DNA of 37,819 nucleotides from a virus. Shown here in pieces: positions 17,319-27,216 of the stretch. The position numbers were made by a program, and so were the translations under genes. Below the pieces are notes generated by a model. That model searched no databases and was not told the origin of the DNA. It saw only the letters and a program-made list of their open reading frames with translations. Location: positions 1-37,819 of IMG/VR virus record IMGVR_UViG_3300027896_000115; one strand, given 5' to 3'. Position 1 is the stretch's first letter. The number at the start of each line of letters is the position of its first letter.

Positions 17319-20300
17319 CTGGCTAAGACCAAATCACGCTGGATTGTCGGTACAAAACGAGAATCCGGTCAATTCACAGAAATTACAAATCCCGATGCTC
17401 TCACTGCTGAAAAAGTACCCTATGATTCTACATGGAGTGTTTACGATGCAATACGCTTTGGATTAAGTGGCGTCCAAGGACCAAAAGGGTCTACCGGGGT
17501 TCAGGGCTCAACCGGAGTAGCAGGAGTTCGGGGTCTCACTGGAATTCAAGGTACAACCGGTATTCAAGGTTTGGGATATACAGGGGTTCAGGGCGAAACC
17601 GGAACCGCAGGAATAGGGTATACAGGGGTTCAAGGTACAACAGGCCCAACAGGTGGTGAACAAGGACATACTGGAGTTCAGGGAGTAACAGGAGTTCAGG
17701 GCTCAACAGGGATTCAGGGAACCACTGGGGTTCAGGGCACGACTGGAATACAGGGCACAACTGGACCGGGAGCTACTGGGGTTCAGGGTTCAACGGGTGT
17801 CCAGGGAACCACCGGAGTAGGACAGACTGGTATACAAGGCACGACCGGGGTTCAAGGAGCAACAGGAGTACAGGGAACCACTGGGGTAGGACAGACCGGG
17901 GTTCAGGGAACGACTGGAGTACAGGGAACCACCGGGGTTCAGGGAACGACCGGAGCTCAATTAACCGGCGCTTCTTACTTTTTTCATAGTAGTACTTCTG
18001 ATGCGACATCATCTTATAAATTGTTATCTAGGATTTTACCGGACACTACAGAATCACAATCTCAAGTTATTATAAAAAATACAACAAGTCCTCAGCTTAT
18101 AGGGAACTGGTGTACTATCGCTGGAGACCCAGGAATACCATTACCTACGGGTATAAGAACATATAGGTTATGGGAGTCAATGTCTTCATCCAGTGGAAAT
18201 ACAACTTTTTCCGCTCAAATGTTTAAAAGGGATTCATCCGGGAATGAAACATTTCTTATTGATTCAACATCTGGGTCTTTTACATCTGTAGCTGATGTGT
18301 GGAATGAAGTTATTTGGGATGTAAATATTTTAAGTTCCAGTATAATATTTGGTAGTACGGACCGATTTGTTCAAAAAATTTGGATTAATACAACCGATGT
18401 TTCTGATAAAACTGTAACTTTTGCATATGAGGACCAGTCACATTCATCTCATATCTTAACTCCAATTACTATAGGACTTCAGGGGGTAACTGGTGTACAA
18501 GGAGATACCGGAGTTCGAGGTACGACCGGGGTCCAAGGAACGACTGGAATACAGGGCACAACAGGACCCGGAGCTACTGGGGTTCAGGGCACGACCGGAG
18601 TTCAGGGAACGACAGGAATTCAAGGCTTAACAGGGGTTCAGGGCTCAACAGGAGTTCAGGGTACAACTGGTATAGAAGGTCTTGCTGGATTAGATGGAGT
18701 AACAGGTCCGCAGGGTTCAACAGGAGTTCAGGGCACGACCGGAGTCCAAGGTACGACTGGTGTCCAGGGAAATACAGGAGTTCAGGGCTCAACAGGAGTT
18801 CAGGGCTCAACAGGAGTTCAAGGCTCAACTGGGGTCCAAGGCTCAACTGGGGTTCAGGGAACCACCGGAGTTCAGGGCTCAACTGGAGTCCAAGGAGCGA
18901 CCGGAGTTCAGGGCTCAACTGGAGTCCAAGGAGCGACCGGAATTCAGGGTACGACTGGAGTTCAGGGAACGACTGGAGTTCAGGGAACGACTGGAGTTCA
19001 GGGAGCCACAGGAGTACAGGGTTCAACAGGAATTCAGGGCTCAACAGGAGTTCAAGGTTCAACTGGAGTACAGGGAGTCACAGGCGTTCAGGGAAGTACT
19101 GGGATTCAGGGAACAACAGGACCTGGAGCGACTGGAGTTCAGGGAACTACTGGAGTTCAGGGAACTACTGGTATTCAGGGCTCAACTGGAGTTCAGGGGG
19201 CCACTGGGGTTCAAGGAGCCACTGGGGTTCAGGGAAATACAGGAGTTCAGGGAGCGACCGGAATTCAGGGACGGACTGGGGTTCAAGGAAATACAGGTAT
19301 TCAGGGAGCTACTGGGGTTCAGGGCACGACTGGAGTTCAGGGAACGACAGGAATTCAGGGCTCAACCGGAGTACAGGGAGCAACAGGTGTCCAGGGAGTA
19401 ACAGGAGTCCAAGGAACGACAGGAATTCAGGGGTCTACTGGAACAGGTTTAGGACTGACTGGAGTACAAGGAACTACAGGGACCCAAGGAAATACTGGAA
19501 TTCAAGGGTCTACTGGAACAGGGCTAGGACAGACTGGTGTTCAGGGGGCGACTGGAATTTCTGGAGGTGGCACGGGTGTTCAGGGAGCAACCGGAATTCA
19601 AGGCTCAACAGGAACAGGTTTAGGATTGACTGGGGTACAGGGAACGACTGGCATACAAGGAGCCACTGGTGTTCAGGGAACTACCGGGGTTCAAGGCACG
19701 ACTGGGGTTCAGGGGTCGACTGGGGTTCAGGGGTCGACTGGAGTACAGGGTTCAACAGGAGTCCAAGGTTCAACCGGGGTTCAAGGCTCAACAGGAGTCC
19801 AGGGTTCAACAGGGATACAAGGAGCTACTGGAACAGGTTTAGGACTGACTGGAGTTCAAGGAACCACTGGGGTTCAGGGAGTCACAGGAGTTCAGGGAAC
19901 GACTGGGGTCCAAGGTTCAACTGGGGTACAGGGAGCCACTGGGGTACAGGGAGCCACCGGGGTACAGGGAGTAACAGGAGTCCAAGGCACGACAGGAATT
20001 CAGGGGTCTACTGGAACAGGTTTAGGATTGACTGGAGTTCAGGGAACGACAGGAATTCAAGGCTCAACCGGAGTACAGGGCTCAACGGGGGTTCAGGGAG
20101 CAACGGGAGTTCAGGGTTCAACAGGGGTCCAGGGAGCTACTGGAGTCCAAGGAGCAACAGGGGTCCAGGGAGCTACTGGAGTCCAAGGAGCAACAGGGGT
20201 CCAGGGAGCTACTGGAGTTCGGGGGGCTACTGGAATTCAGGGTTCAACAGGAGTACAAGGGTCTACTGGGATACAGGGAACGACAGGAGTCCAGGGTTCA

Positions 20301-20921
20301 ACAGGAATACAGGGAACAACTGGGATACAGGGAACGACAGGAGTCCAGGGTTCAACAGGAATACAGGGAACAACTGGCATACAGGGAGCCACGGGAGTAC
20401 AGGGAGCTACTGGAGTTCAGGGCTCAACAGGAGTTCAAGGTTCAACTGGAGTACAGGGAAATACAGGTATTCAGGGCATTACCGGCCCACTTATACCGCA
20501 TACCTCTCTTACAGATATGCCTGATACATCCGGTACTAATACAAACCACGATGTAAGATTAGTAACTAAAGTACAATCTACAACACCAACGATTCCAACG
20601 CCTTTTGCCGGTATGCTTTGGTGGGACACTACAGCGGCAACACCCGGAAATACTTTAGCAGTCACAACGGTTACATCGGGACCATATACAGTTACAAGTT
20701 CAGATGAACTTATCGTAGTACCAAGTGGGTCTTTTACTGTAAATTTGCCTGCTGCAACGGGGTCGGGTCGACTTATCTGGGTGAAATATTACGGGACAGA
20801 CACTCTTTCAGTAGATGGAAGTTCAGCAGAGACTATTGATGGTACTACAGTACAAAGTCTGTTAAATTCAGATAGTTTAATGGTTGCTGATTATGCTTCA
20901 GGAAAATGGGCAATTCTATAG
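17319..20921 (+). CDS. collagen-like tail fibre protein, about 1200 aa, probable CTG start
   Basis: The frame is open from 17259 and contains no ATG before 17571, which lies well inside the first collagen rod. GGGGGAGG at 17306-17313 is five bases before a CTG at 17319. The peptide from there ([12 protein letters not shown], then a segment to YDAIRFGLS) reads as genuine protein, so I start the gene there. The order is: N-terminal segment 1-49; rod 1 about 50-216; globular beta domain about 217-386 ([20 protein letters not shown] onward); rod 2 about 387-1056; C-terminal domain 1057-1200, containing [15 protein letters not shown]. The rods are broken by GPGAT, GVGQT and GTGLGLT interruptions. 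Alternatively the gene is 5'-truncated and the true start is lost upstream. A fibre role is inferred. Confidence 0.75.
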   Translation: MAKTKSRWIVGTKRESGQFTEITNPDALTAEKVPYDSTWSVYDAIRFGLSGVQGPKGSTGVQGSTGVAGVRGLTGIQGTTGIQGLGYTGVQGETGTAGIGYTGVQGTTGPTGGEQGHTGVQGVTGVQGSTGIQGTTGVQGTTGIQGTTGPGATGVQGSTGVQGTTGVGQTGIQGTTGVQGATGVQGTTGVGQTGVQGTTGVQGTTGVQGTTGAQLTGASYFFHSSTSDATSSYKLLSRILPDTTESQSQVIIKNTTSPQLIGNWCTIAGDPGIPLPTGIRTYRLWESMSSSSGNTTFSAQMFKRDSSGNETFLIDSTSGSFTSVADVWNEVIWDVNILSSSIIFGSTDRFVQKIWINTTDVSDKTVTFAYEDQSHSSHILTPITIGLQGVTGVQGDTGVRGTTGVQGTTGIQGTTGPGATGVQGTTGVQGTTGIQGLTGVQGSTGVQGTTGIEGLAGLDGVTGPQGSTGVQGTTGVQGTTGVQGNTGVQGSTGVQGSTGVQGSTGVQGSTGVQGTTGVQGSTGVQGATGVQGSTGVQGATGIQGTTGVQGTTGVQGTTGVQGATGVQGSTGIQGSTGVQGSTGVQGVTGVQGSTGIQGTTGPGATGVQGTTGVQGTTGIQGSTGVQGATGVQGATGVQGNTGVQGATGIQGRTGVQGNTGIQGATGVQGTTGVQGTTGIQGSTGVQGATGVQGVTGVQGTTGIQGSTGTGLGLTGVQGTTGTQGNTGIQGSTGTGLGQTGVQGATGISGGGTGVQGATGIQGSTGTGLGLTGVQGTTGIQGATGVQGTTGVQGTTGVQGSTGVQGSTGVQGSTGVQGSTGVQGSTGVQGSTGIQGATGTGLGLTGVQGTTGVQGVTGVQGTTGVQGSTGVQGATGVQGATGVQGVTGVQGTTGIQGSTGTGLGLTGVQGTTGIQGSTGVQGSTGVQGATGVQGSTGVQGATGVQGATGVQGATGVQGATGVQGATGVRGATGIQGSTGVQGSTGIQGTTGVQGSTGIQGTTGIQGTTGVQGSTGIQGTTGIQGATGVQGATGVQGSTGVQGSTGVQGNTGIQGITGPLIPHTSLTDMPDTSGTNTNHDVRLVTKVQSTTPTIPTPFAGMLWWDTTAATPGNTLAVTTVTSGPYTVTSSDELIVVPSGSFTVNLPAATGSGRLIWVKYYGTDTLSVDGSSAETIDGTTVQSLLNSDSLMVADYASGKWAIL
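20119..20218 (+). repeat. 36-bp exact tandem repeat in collagen-like DNA
   Basis: A 36-bp unit (two hexapeptides, QGATGV twice) is present at 20119, 20155 and, incompletely, 20191, without changes. It indicates a recent duplication in the second rod. Confidence 0.85.
20268..20375 (+). repeat. 54-bp exact tandem duplication in collagen-like DNA
   Basis: Two identical 54-bp units (20268-20321 and 20322-20375) encode three hexapeptides each. Their identity, against synonymous scatter elsewhere, marks a recent expansion. Confidence 0.85.
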
Positions 20922-20933
20922 AGAGGAAATACT

Positions 20934-22322
20934 ATGAGTTATTTTAGGTCAATTAATCAGGCAGTAACAGATAGCTTACCTAATGACAGTACTGTAAATT
21001 TGGACCCAGGACAATTTTTTACTGGTACAGCGGCATCAACTCTTGGCGTGAATGCTATTCAGATAGGTTTAAAAGCAGATAAAAATTGTACCGTTTATGT
21101 AGAGCAATCGAATGATAGCTCAAATTGGGATATTTCAGACCCTTATAACTATTACTCCTCGATATCTAATTTTGGTGTGACAGTGCAAGCTATCAGCAGC
21201 TATTTCAGGACCCGTGTAAAAAACATATCGGATACGAGCACATCTTATTTCAGGCTATCCTCAGTTTTGTGCCCTATCGTAGAAGCAGTACCACGGTCTT
21301 TAGATGAATTTGGGAATTTAAAAGTTGGTGTAAAGAGCCTATCAGATGAATATAATTGGTCTGTTGAGAACACACCTTTAGGAGAAATGAGAACTGTTAT
21401 ACCTACAAGACTTGTTGGCGCTTCCTTTGATGGTAATACTTTAGACCCCAATTTTTGGGACTCTACTGCTTCTACAGGAGCTTCTGTATCACAGTCTGGT
21501 GTTCAGGTTACAATATCCTCGGGAACGAACAAGGGTTCTTTTGCAAAATTATATTCACATCGTAGAGCAAGGTATGTTTCAGCGGAATGTCAAAGATTCA
21601 GAACTGTGATACAACTCAGTGATACCACTACAACAACGAATGTTAAAAGATGGGGCATTGGATGGGGAGCAACGATGCCTACGATAACGGATGGTGCTTA
21701 TTTTAAGATGGATGGGACTACCTTAAAAATAGAGACCTTAAAGGGTGGAGTACCATCCACAATAAGTTCAGGCTCTTTTAATGGAGTACTTGGTGCTACA
21801 TATATCCCGGACACTACGGCAGTACCGTATGAAATTTATTGGACAAGCTTTAAGGCTTGGTTTACGATTAATGATACTTTATTGCATACGATAAACAGCA
21901 CTGCTTGGGCCAATACTATGAACTACTATGTATACCTGGATAGCAGCAATAGTGGTACATCCCCAACAGCATTTAATTGCAGTATAGCTTCTATATCTCG
22001 ATTGGGTGCTCTTTCTACTCAGCCTACTTCTTATTTTTCAGGTGCTACATCGGGTGTTGTATTAAAATATGGGACAGGCAATCTTCATTCTTTGACAGTT
22101 ACAGGGATACCCGGGGCTACATCTACCAGTCAGGTAGGGTTATATGATAATACGGCTGCATCGGGTACGGTTATTTTTACTACAGGTTCTCTAAATACAG
22201 GTAACACAGCTAATAATTTTACGAGTAATTTCCCATTCACGATTGATTTTAAGGGAATTCCTTTTTTTAACGGATTAGATATGACTTGTACAAATTGTAG
22301 CGCTTTGGTAGTTTACGAATAA
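20934..22322 (+). CDS. virion surface protein, lectin-like beta-sandwich, 462 aa
   Basis: GAGAGG precedes the ATG, 12 bases after the fibre gene. The sequence is rich in Ser, Thr, Asn and aromatic residues and predicted all-beta, without membrane or signal segments. Residues about 160-355 (ASFDGNTLDPNFWDST..., VSAECQRFRTVIQLSD, VPYEIYWTSFKAWFTINDTL) resemble concanavalin-like/LamG sandwich domains often used for glycan binding. The N-terminal 130 residues may be the attachment module. It belongs to the fibre operon and is probably a minor fibre or receptor-binding component; the exact family is uncertain. Confidence 0.7.
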   Translation: MSYFRSINQAVTDSLPNDSTVNLDPGQFFTGTAASTLGVNAIQIGLKADKNCTVYVEQSNDSSNWDISDPYNYYSSISNFGVTVQAISSYFRTRVKNISDTSTSYFRLSSVLCPIVEAVPRSLDEFGNLKVGVKSLSDEYNWSVENTPLGEMRTVIPTRLVGASFDGNTLDPNFWDSTASTGASVSQSGVQVTISSGTNKGSFAKLYSHRRARYVSAECQRFRTVIQLSDTTTTTNVKRWGIGWGATMPTITDGAYFKMDGTTLKIETLKGGVPSTISSGSFNGVLGATYIPDTTAVPYEIYWTSFKAWFTINDTLLHTINSTAWANTMNYYVYLDSSNSGTSPTAFNCSIASISRLGALSTQPTSYFSGATSGVVLKYGTGNLHSLTVTGIPGATSTSQVGLYDNTAASGTVIFTTGSLNTGNTANNFTSNFPFTIDFKGIPFFNGLDMTCTNCSALVVYE

Positions 22323-22337
22323 TTTTGGAGAAATAAC

Positions 22338-23705
22338 ATGCCCTCATTAAAAATATACGATGGTACCAATTGGAATAGTATTCGAGGTGGAGCGGGTAAT
22401 CCTGGAGCCACTGGGGTACAGGGTGTTCAAGGAAATACGGGTCCTTTGGGGGGTCCTGCCGGGTCTACAGGTTTTCAAGGAATTACCGGGGTCCAGGGAG
22501 CCACAGGTATTCAGGGGGCGACCGGAGTACAAGGAAATACGGGCATACAAGGGTCCACTGGAGTACAGGGAACGACTGGGGTTCAAGGAACGACCGGGGT
22601 TCAGGGTTCAACCGGGGTTCAAGGTTCAACGGGACCGGGAGCTACTGGGGTTCAGGGAACAACAGGAGTACAGGGCACGACTGGGGTTCAAGGGTCTACA
22701 GGAGTTCAGGGAGCGACCGGAGTCCAGGGCTCAACCGGGGTACAGGGAACGACTGGGGTGCAGGGCTCCACAGGAATTCAAGGGTCTACTGGAACAGGTT
22801 TAGGACTGACTGGGGTACAGGGCACGACTGGGATACAGGGCACGACCGGAATCCAAGGCTCAACGGGAGTTCAGGGCTCAACAGGGGTTCAAGGTTCAAC
22901 CGGAGTTCAAGGCTCAACAGGAGTCCAGGGTTCAACAGGAATCCAAGGAGCTACTGGAACAGGTTTAGGATTGACTGGGGTTCAAGGCACGACCGGGGTT
23001 CAGGGCTCAACTGGAGTCCAAGGCTCAACAGGGATACAAGGGTCTACTGGCACAGGTTTAGGATTGACAGGAGTCCAGGGTACGACTGGGGTTCAAGGAG
23101 CCACAGGAGTTCAGGGAAACACAGGGGTACAGGGGACGACCGGGGTCCAAGGAGCGACCGGAGTTCAAGGCTCAACTGGAGTCCAGGGAAACACTGGGGT
23201 ACAAGGACAAACTGGGGTTCAGGGAGCAACAGGAGTTAGAGGAGCAACTGGCATACAGGGCACGACTGGGGTTCAAGGTAGCACTGGAATACAGGGTTCT
23301 ACGGGTATCCAGGGCTCAACCGGAGTAGGTCAGACTGGCGTTCAGGGGGCGACCGGAACAGGCTCTTCAGGGTCATCATACATATCAATAACTGTTGAGG
23401 GCCCGGATACGACAGAAAATATTCCATGGATATATTTACCAAGTGCTGTAACGGTATCGCAAATACATGCAGTAGTTAAGGGTACAGGCCCGTCCTGTAC
23501 AATAGACCCTTATTGGACATCAAGTGTTGCTGCAGACCAAACACATTTTTTTGCTTCACCGACGGCTATTACGAGTACAACAACGGGACAGGACTTTACA
23601 TCGATATCTAATGCATCCGTTACGGCAGGGTCGTGGATTATGTATCGTAATACAGACAGGTCCGGGTCACCCGTTACGGTCTCGGTAACAATGAAATACG
23701 CGTAA
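22338..23705 (+). CDS. collagen-like protein with small C-terminal beta domain, 455 aa
   Basis: TTTTGGAG precedes the ATG. After about 15 residues (MPSLKIYDGTNWNSIRGG) comes a single Gly-X-Y rod to about residue 342, with [12 protein letters not shown] (three times) and GVGQT interruptions. A C-terminal domain of about 110 residues follows (IPWIYLPSAVTVSQIHAVVK, ending VSVTMKYA). Such a short N-terminus plus rod plus beta head is typical of phage fibres that trimerise through the head domain. Rod DNA segments closely resemble those in the 17319 gene, so the two have exchanged sequence or share recent ancestry. Confidence 0.8.
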   Translation: MPSLKIYDGTNWNSIRGGAGNPGATGVQGVQGNTGPLGGPAGSTGFQGITGVQGATGIQGATGVQGNTGIQGSTGVQGTTGVQGTTGVQGSTGVQGSTGPGATGVQGTTGVQGTTGVQGSTGVQGATGVQGSTGVQGTTGVQGSTGIQGSTGTGLGLTGVQGTTGIQGTTGIQGSTGVQGSTGVQGSTGVQGSTGVQGSTGIQGATGTGLGLTGVQGTTGVQGSTGVQGSTGIQGSTGTGLGLTGVQGTTGVQGATGVQGNTGVQGTTGVQGATGVQGSTGVQGNTGVQGQTGVQGATGVRGATGIQGTTGVQGSTGIQGSTGIQGSTGVGQTGVQGATGTGSSGSSYISITVEGPDTTENIPWIYLPSAVTVSQIHAVVKGTGPSCTIDPYWTSSVAADQTHFFASPTAITSTTTGQDFTSISNASVTAGSWIMYRNTDRSGSPVTVSVTMKYA

Positions 23706-23722
23706 TATACGGAGAATTAATT

Positions 23723-24112
23723 ATGGCACAATTACTTTTGATTTCGGATATGACTTATCGAGAAGGGATTAATGAGATAGGAGACATTGTAGGTGTTTTT
23801 GATGATGACCATGTATTTTCGCCAGCAGAGATTGATTCTTTTACCATAAAGCAAGTAGATGAGTCAGTAGAAGATGTGTATGCAGAGCTAGACAATAAAT
23901 CGCCGGATACTTCTGCTTTAACTCAGGAGCAAATACAAAGGGATGTGATTCGTCCTAAGTACGCTAACCAGGTTACTGATTTAGAGGTTACAAGCATTGC
24001 CGATTGTGCATCATGCAAGATAGCCGTAGTAGGAGAGTCTGCTGCACTTGTAAAGGTTAAACCAGTACTAGGAAAAACGCCAGTTGAAAAATCACCAGGA
24101 GTTTCTCCGTAA
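23723..24112 (+). CDS. hypothetical protein, 129 aa
   Basis: ACGGAG precedes the ATG. The product begins with a beta-like MAQLLLISDMTY and has an acidic middle and a CASC pair near residue 95. The stop TAA shares its last A with the ATG of the next gene (TAATG), so the two are translationally coupled. It could be a small partner or chaperone of the beta-helix protein. No family was recognised. Confidence 0.7.
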   Translation: MAQLLLISDMTYREGINEIGDIVGVFDDDHVFSPAEIDSFTIKQVDESVEDVYAELDNKSPDTSALTQEQIQRDVIRPKYANQVTDLEVTSIADCASCKIAVVGESAALVKVKPVLGKTPVEKSPGVSP

Positions 24113-26565
24113 TGGCTACGAATGTTTATTATTCTGTAGGTCAGAACTCAACGGACCATAAGACAGGTTCTCCTACGATTACAATAGCTTCGGGAGTAGC
24201 TACTTTTTCTGTTGCTCAGACAGCAACAAACATGGGTGTAGGTGATCGAGTAACTTACAATACAACAAGCATTTGCTATTTAGTTGCTAAAACATCGACA
24301 ACGGTTTGGTCAGTTGTAACCGCTCTTGGAGTTGCCCCAGCAGATGTTTCTGGGCAGACAGTAAATTCCATTGCTCATGAGTATACTTCATTATCAGCAG
24401 CAGAAGCTGGCGCTCCAGATGCGGATCATATCAACAACACTTCTTTAGTTGCTGCTGATGTTGCTTTAAATATTCCTTGTTATTACGATTCAGCAGCAGA
24501 CACTACGTACTGTGTTATTTCTGGGTGGACAGTTGGAGAAACGAATTGGATAAAAGTTTATACTCCATACAATACGTCTACAGAATGCAATCAATCTCAA
24601 AGACATAATGGAGCATGGTCTAATACTGCATACAGTATGGCCCCGACAACTCAGGTTCATACGCTTACCTTATCTCAAGATTTTATTAGAGTTGATGGAT
24701 TACAGGTATCCACAACCACCTATAATGCTGAATATTTGAATGGTATATACATAAATGATGCAGGTAAGCCTGTAGCATGTCGTATAAGTAACAATATCGT
24801 AAAAGAGGGGAATGCTTCATCTGGTCGTAGGTATGGAATTTATATATCGAGTGAAGTTTATGCTGCTCTTCCGCATTATATATGGAATAATATTGTTTAT
24901 GGATTTTCTGCCTCTGGAATTAATAACGGTGTCTCATCCGCTACATTAAAGTGTTATGTGTATAATAATACGATTGCGAACTGTGCCGTAAGTGGAATAG
25001 CATCTACCTATAGAACAACTTTATCATATAACAGTATAATCTATGGTTGTCCGGATGCTGTAGATGGTGATGCACTTGACCCTTCAAGTGATTATAATTC
25101 TACTGATATTAATGAAACAAGTACTCCTTGGGGAACCCATAGCCGTAAGAATCAAACGTTTTCATTTGTAAATGCAGCAGGAAATGATTTTAGACTGTTA
25201 AAAACAGATGTTGGTGCAAGGACTTATGGAACAGATCTTTCTGGAGATTTAAACCTACCGTTTTCTACGGATATTGCTAATAATAACAGAAAAGTTCAAT
25301 GGGATATAGGTGCTTATCAGACACCAAAGACTGTTTACTATTCTGTAGGTCAGAACACAACTGATCATAAGACAGGCTCACCGAATGTAGTAATTGCATC
25401 AGGGGTTGCCACATTTGACGTAGCCCAGACAGCCACTAATCTTGGAGCAGGAGATAGGCTTACAGCTGGCGGAAATGTGTATTATCTATACTCTAAGGTT
25501 TCAACTACAGTATGGAATGTTGTAACAAAATTAGGAGTAATTCCAGCAGATTTGGCATCAACAGCCGTAACATCGATAGCTCACGAGTATACGTCTTTTT
25601 CCGCAGCAGAAGCAGGCGCTCCAGACGCTAACCATCTAAATACTTCTGATTTGGCTACAAATAACTTCATATTAGTTATCACATGCTATTATGATTCTGG
25701 CGAGGATACTAACGTGACAGATATTAATGGGTGGACAACGGATTCTACGAGGTATTTTGTTTTATATGTACCATATCTATCTACAGAATGCAATCAGTCT
25801 CAAAGACACGGTGGAGCATGGAGTTCATCTGCATATGTACTTAGCTATAATTCAACGCCTTATGTTTTATTAAATGCTGCAGAATTTACAGTAATTGATG
25901 GGATACAGCTTGCAAGTAGAAACGGTTCGCAGTACGGAGCCTTCGGAATACAAGATGCCAATTCTTCCACAGTTAGAAATTGCATTATTAAAGCTGAAAT
26001 GACCAATATAATTTCCATAAGTTATGGAATAGCCTACTACGGTACAACGAATGCTTCTTATTACTATAACAATATTATATATGGATGGATATCCTCTGGA
26101 AATAGAGCGTGTGGGATTTTTTCTTCAACTTACGGTTCAAGTTATTTATACATATATAACAATACTGTTTATGGTTGTGGCGGCGCTGGAGATGTAAGAG
26201 GTGGGAATATTCTTATTGGCGCTACTATTACTGTAGCAAGAAATAATCTTATGCAGGCTCCAGCTTATGGAACTAATGATTTTTATTCTACTGGTGGGGC
26301 TGCATTAACAAGTTCAAATAATATAACGAGCGATGCTTCCAGCCCGGATACGGCATACCGTAGTAAAACGGTTACTTTTTCCAGTCAGCAGTCCGTTGAT
26401 TATCGTTTAAGCCCCAAGGATTGCAACGCAAAAAATAAGGGCTATGACCTGTCTACGTTATTTACGACGGATATACAGAATAGAAAGAGACCTATAGGAA
26501 ATTCATGGGATATCGGAGCCAGTGAGGCTAAAGCTAGAGTAAGAATAACTTCAGTTAGCCACTAA
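24112..26565 (+). CDS. tandemly duplicated beta-helix (tailspike-like) protein, 817 aa
   Basis: The start is coupled to the previous stop, and AGGAG lies 12 bases upstream. The protein consists of two homologous halves, about residues 5-404 and 408-812. Each begins VYYSVGQN(S/T)TDHKTGSP, contains AHEYTS(L/F)SAAEAGAPDA and STECNQSQRH.GAWS, then short repeats such as YIWNNIVYGF and YIYNNTVYGC, and ends with TDI.N..R....WDIGA. The Asn-rich strand repeats and the DIGA ending are typical of right-handed parallel beta-helices found in tailspikes and polysaccharide lyases. No catalytic residues could be assigned. Four of the six GATC sites of the window lie here, unlike every neighbour, which points to later acquisition. 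Confidence 0.8.
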   Translation: MATNVYYSVGQNSTDHKTGSPTITIASGVATFSVAQTATNMGVGDRVTYNTTSICYLVAKTSTTVWSVVTALGVAPADVSGQTVNSIAHEYTSLSAAEAGAPDADHINNTSLVAADVALNIPCYYDSAADTTYCVISGWTVGETNWIKVYTPYNTSTECNQSQRHNGAWSNTAYSMAPTTQVHTLTLSQDFIRVDGLQVSTTTYNAEYLNGIYINDAGKPVACRISNNIVKEGNASSGRRYGIYISSEVYAALPHYIWNNIVYGFSASGINNGVSSATLKCYVYNNTIANCAVSGIASTYRTTLSYNSIIYGCPDAVDGDALDPSSDYNSTDINETSTPWGTHSRKNQTFSFVNAAGNDFRLLKTDVGARTYGTDLSGDLNLPFSTDIANNNRKVQWDIGAYQTPKTVYYSVGQNTTDHKTGSPNVVIASGVATFDVAQTATNLGAGDRLTAGGNVYYLYSKVSTTVWNVVTKLGVIPADLASTAVTSIAHEYTSFSAAEAGAPDANHLNTSDLATNNFILVITCYYDSGEDTNVTDINGWTTDSTRYFVLYVPYLSTECNQSQRHGGAWSSSAYVLSYNSTPYVLLNAAEFTVIDGIQLASRNGSQYGAFGIQDANSSTVRNCIIKAEMTNIISISYGIAYYGTTNASYYYNNIIYGWISSGNRACGIFSSTYGSSYLYIYNNTVYGCGGAGDVRGGNILIGATITVARNNLMQAPAYGTNDFYSTGGAALTSSNNITSDASSPDTAYRSKTVTFSSQQSVDYRLSPKDCNAKNKGYDLSTLFTTDIQNRKRPIGNSWDIGASEAKARVRITSVSH

Positions 26566-26636
26566 GTATAATGAAATAAATGAGTTACATTATATACGTA
26601 AGCAAAATTCGATTATAGGGTACCTAAACTTGATTA

Positions 26637-26647
26637 TCTTCTAATAT
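26637..26647 (+). promoter_or_regulatory. CTTYTAATA box before the head operon
   Basis: TCTTCTAATAT stands in the 127-bp gap between the beta-helix gene and the head genes, with GTATA starting 11 bases after the box and the first head gene about 58 bases downstream. It matches the core of the two 38-bp repeats. The rest of the gap (26566-26704) is AT-rich and has no other recognisable feature. Confidence 0.45.
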
Positions 26648-26704
26648 TTTATACCTATGTATAAATATCAAATATAAATAATATAACAAATTTTGGAGGG
26701 CCCC

Positions 26705-26911
26705 ATGACTGATGTTTATTCTAGAGAATTGCTCGCTTTTGATGAAAAAATAGCACTGGCCGAATTGGAAGAATCCAAAGCAGCAGAACGAGTTAAAGAA
26801 TTAAAATATCATAGGGCTCGATTCTGCATGGACTACTTTATAGAAGTACAAAAAGAACGGGAAAAACAGATGCAGGCCCAAAAACAAGCACAAGCACCAG
26901 AGGTAAAATAA
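26705..26911 (+). CDS. small coiled-coil protein, 68 aa
   Basis: GGAGGG ends four bases before the ATG at 26705; a TTG at 26693 would overlap that site and was rejected. The product is almost entirely helical and charged (DEKIALAELEESKAAERVKE), with heptad-like spacing and a Gln/Lys-rich tail. It is the first gene of the head operon and overlaps no gene. A role in portal or scaffold assembly is plausible but not shown. Confidence 0.7.
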   Translation: MTDVYSRELLAFDEKIALAELEESKAAERVKELKYHRARFCMDYFIEVQKEREKQMQAQKQAQAPEVK

Positions 26912-26913
26912 CG

Positions 26914-27216
26914 ATGCCAGGTGATTTAAGAGACCCGGAATCTACGAACCCTTTCTATTATGATTCTAGGTACGAAGAACCTAAAAATCCATTCGAAGCC
27001 GGTGCCCCGGATACTGATAAGTATCTGCAATCTATAGCTATAGAACAAACTGGCTCCAGGCTCAATCAGGAAAAAATGGAGGCATTAAAACAAATCCTAA
27101 ATGAAAAAGGCTTCTTTCATAGAAATATCGGGGACCAATCCTTTATAGATGAAGTAAAAAAACAGGTCAATGTTCTAAAAATGGCCCGGAGGATAATAAA
27201 TGCCCGAATTAAATAA
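26914..27216 (+). CDS. hypothetical protein, 100 aa
   Basis: It starts two bases after the previous stop, and its last 17 bases overlap the start of the next gene, so translation is probably coupled. The N-terminal 35 residues are polar and Pro-rich (RDPESTNPFYYDSRYEEPKN) and the rest is helical. No motif was recognised. Confidence 0.7.
   Translation: MPGDLRDPESTNPFYYDSRYEEPKNPFEAGAPDTDKYLQSIAIEQTGSRLNQEKMEALKQILNEKGFFHRNIGDQSFIDEVKKQVNVLKMARRIINARIK

Noticed and set aside
26693-26704. TTG start for the first head-operon gene
   Set aside because: It would overlap the GGAGGG site that correctly serves the ATG at 26705.
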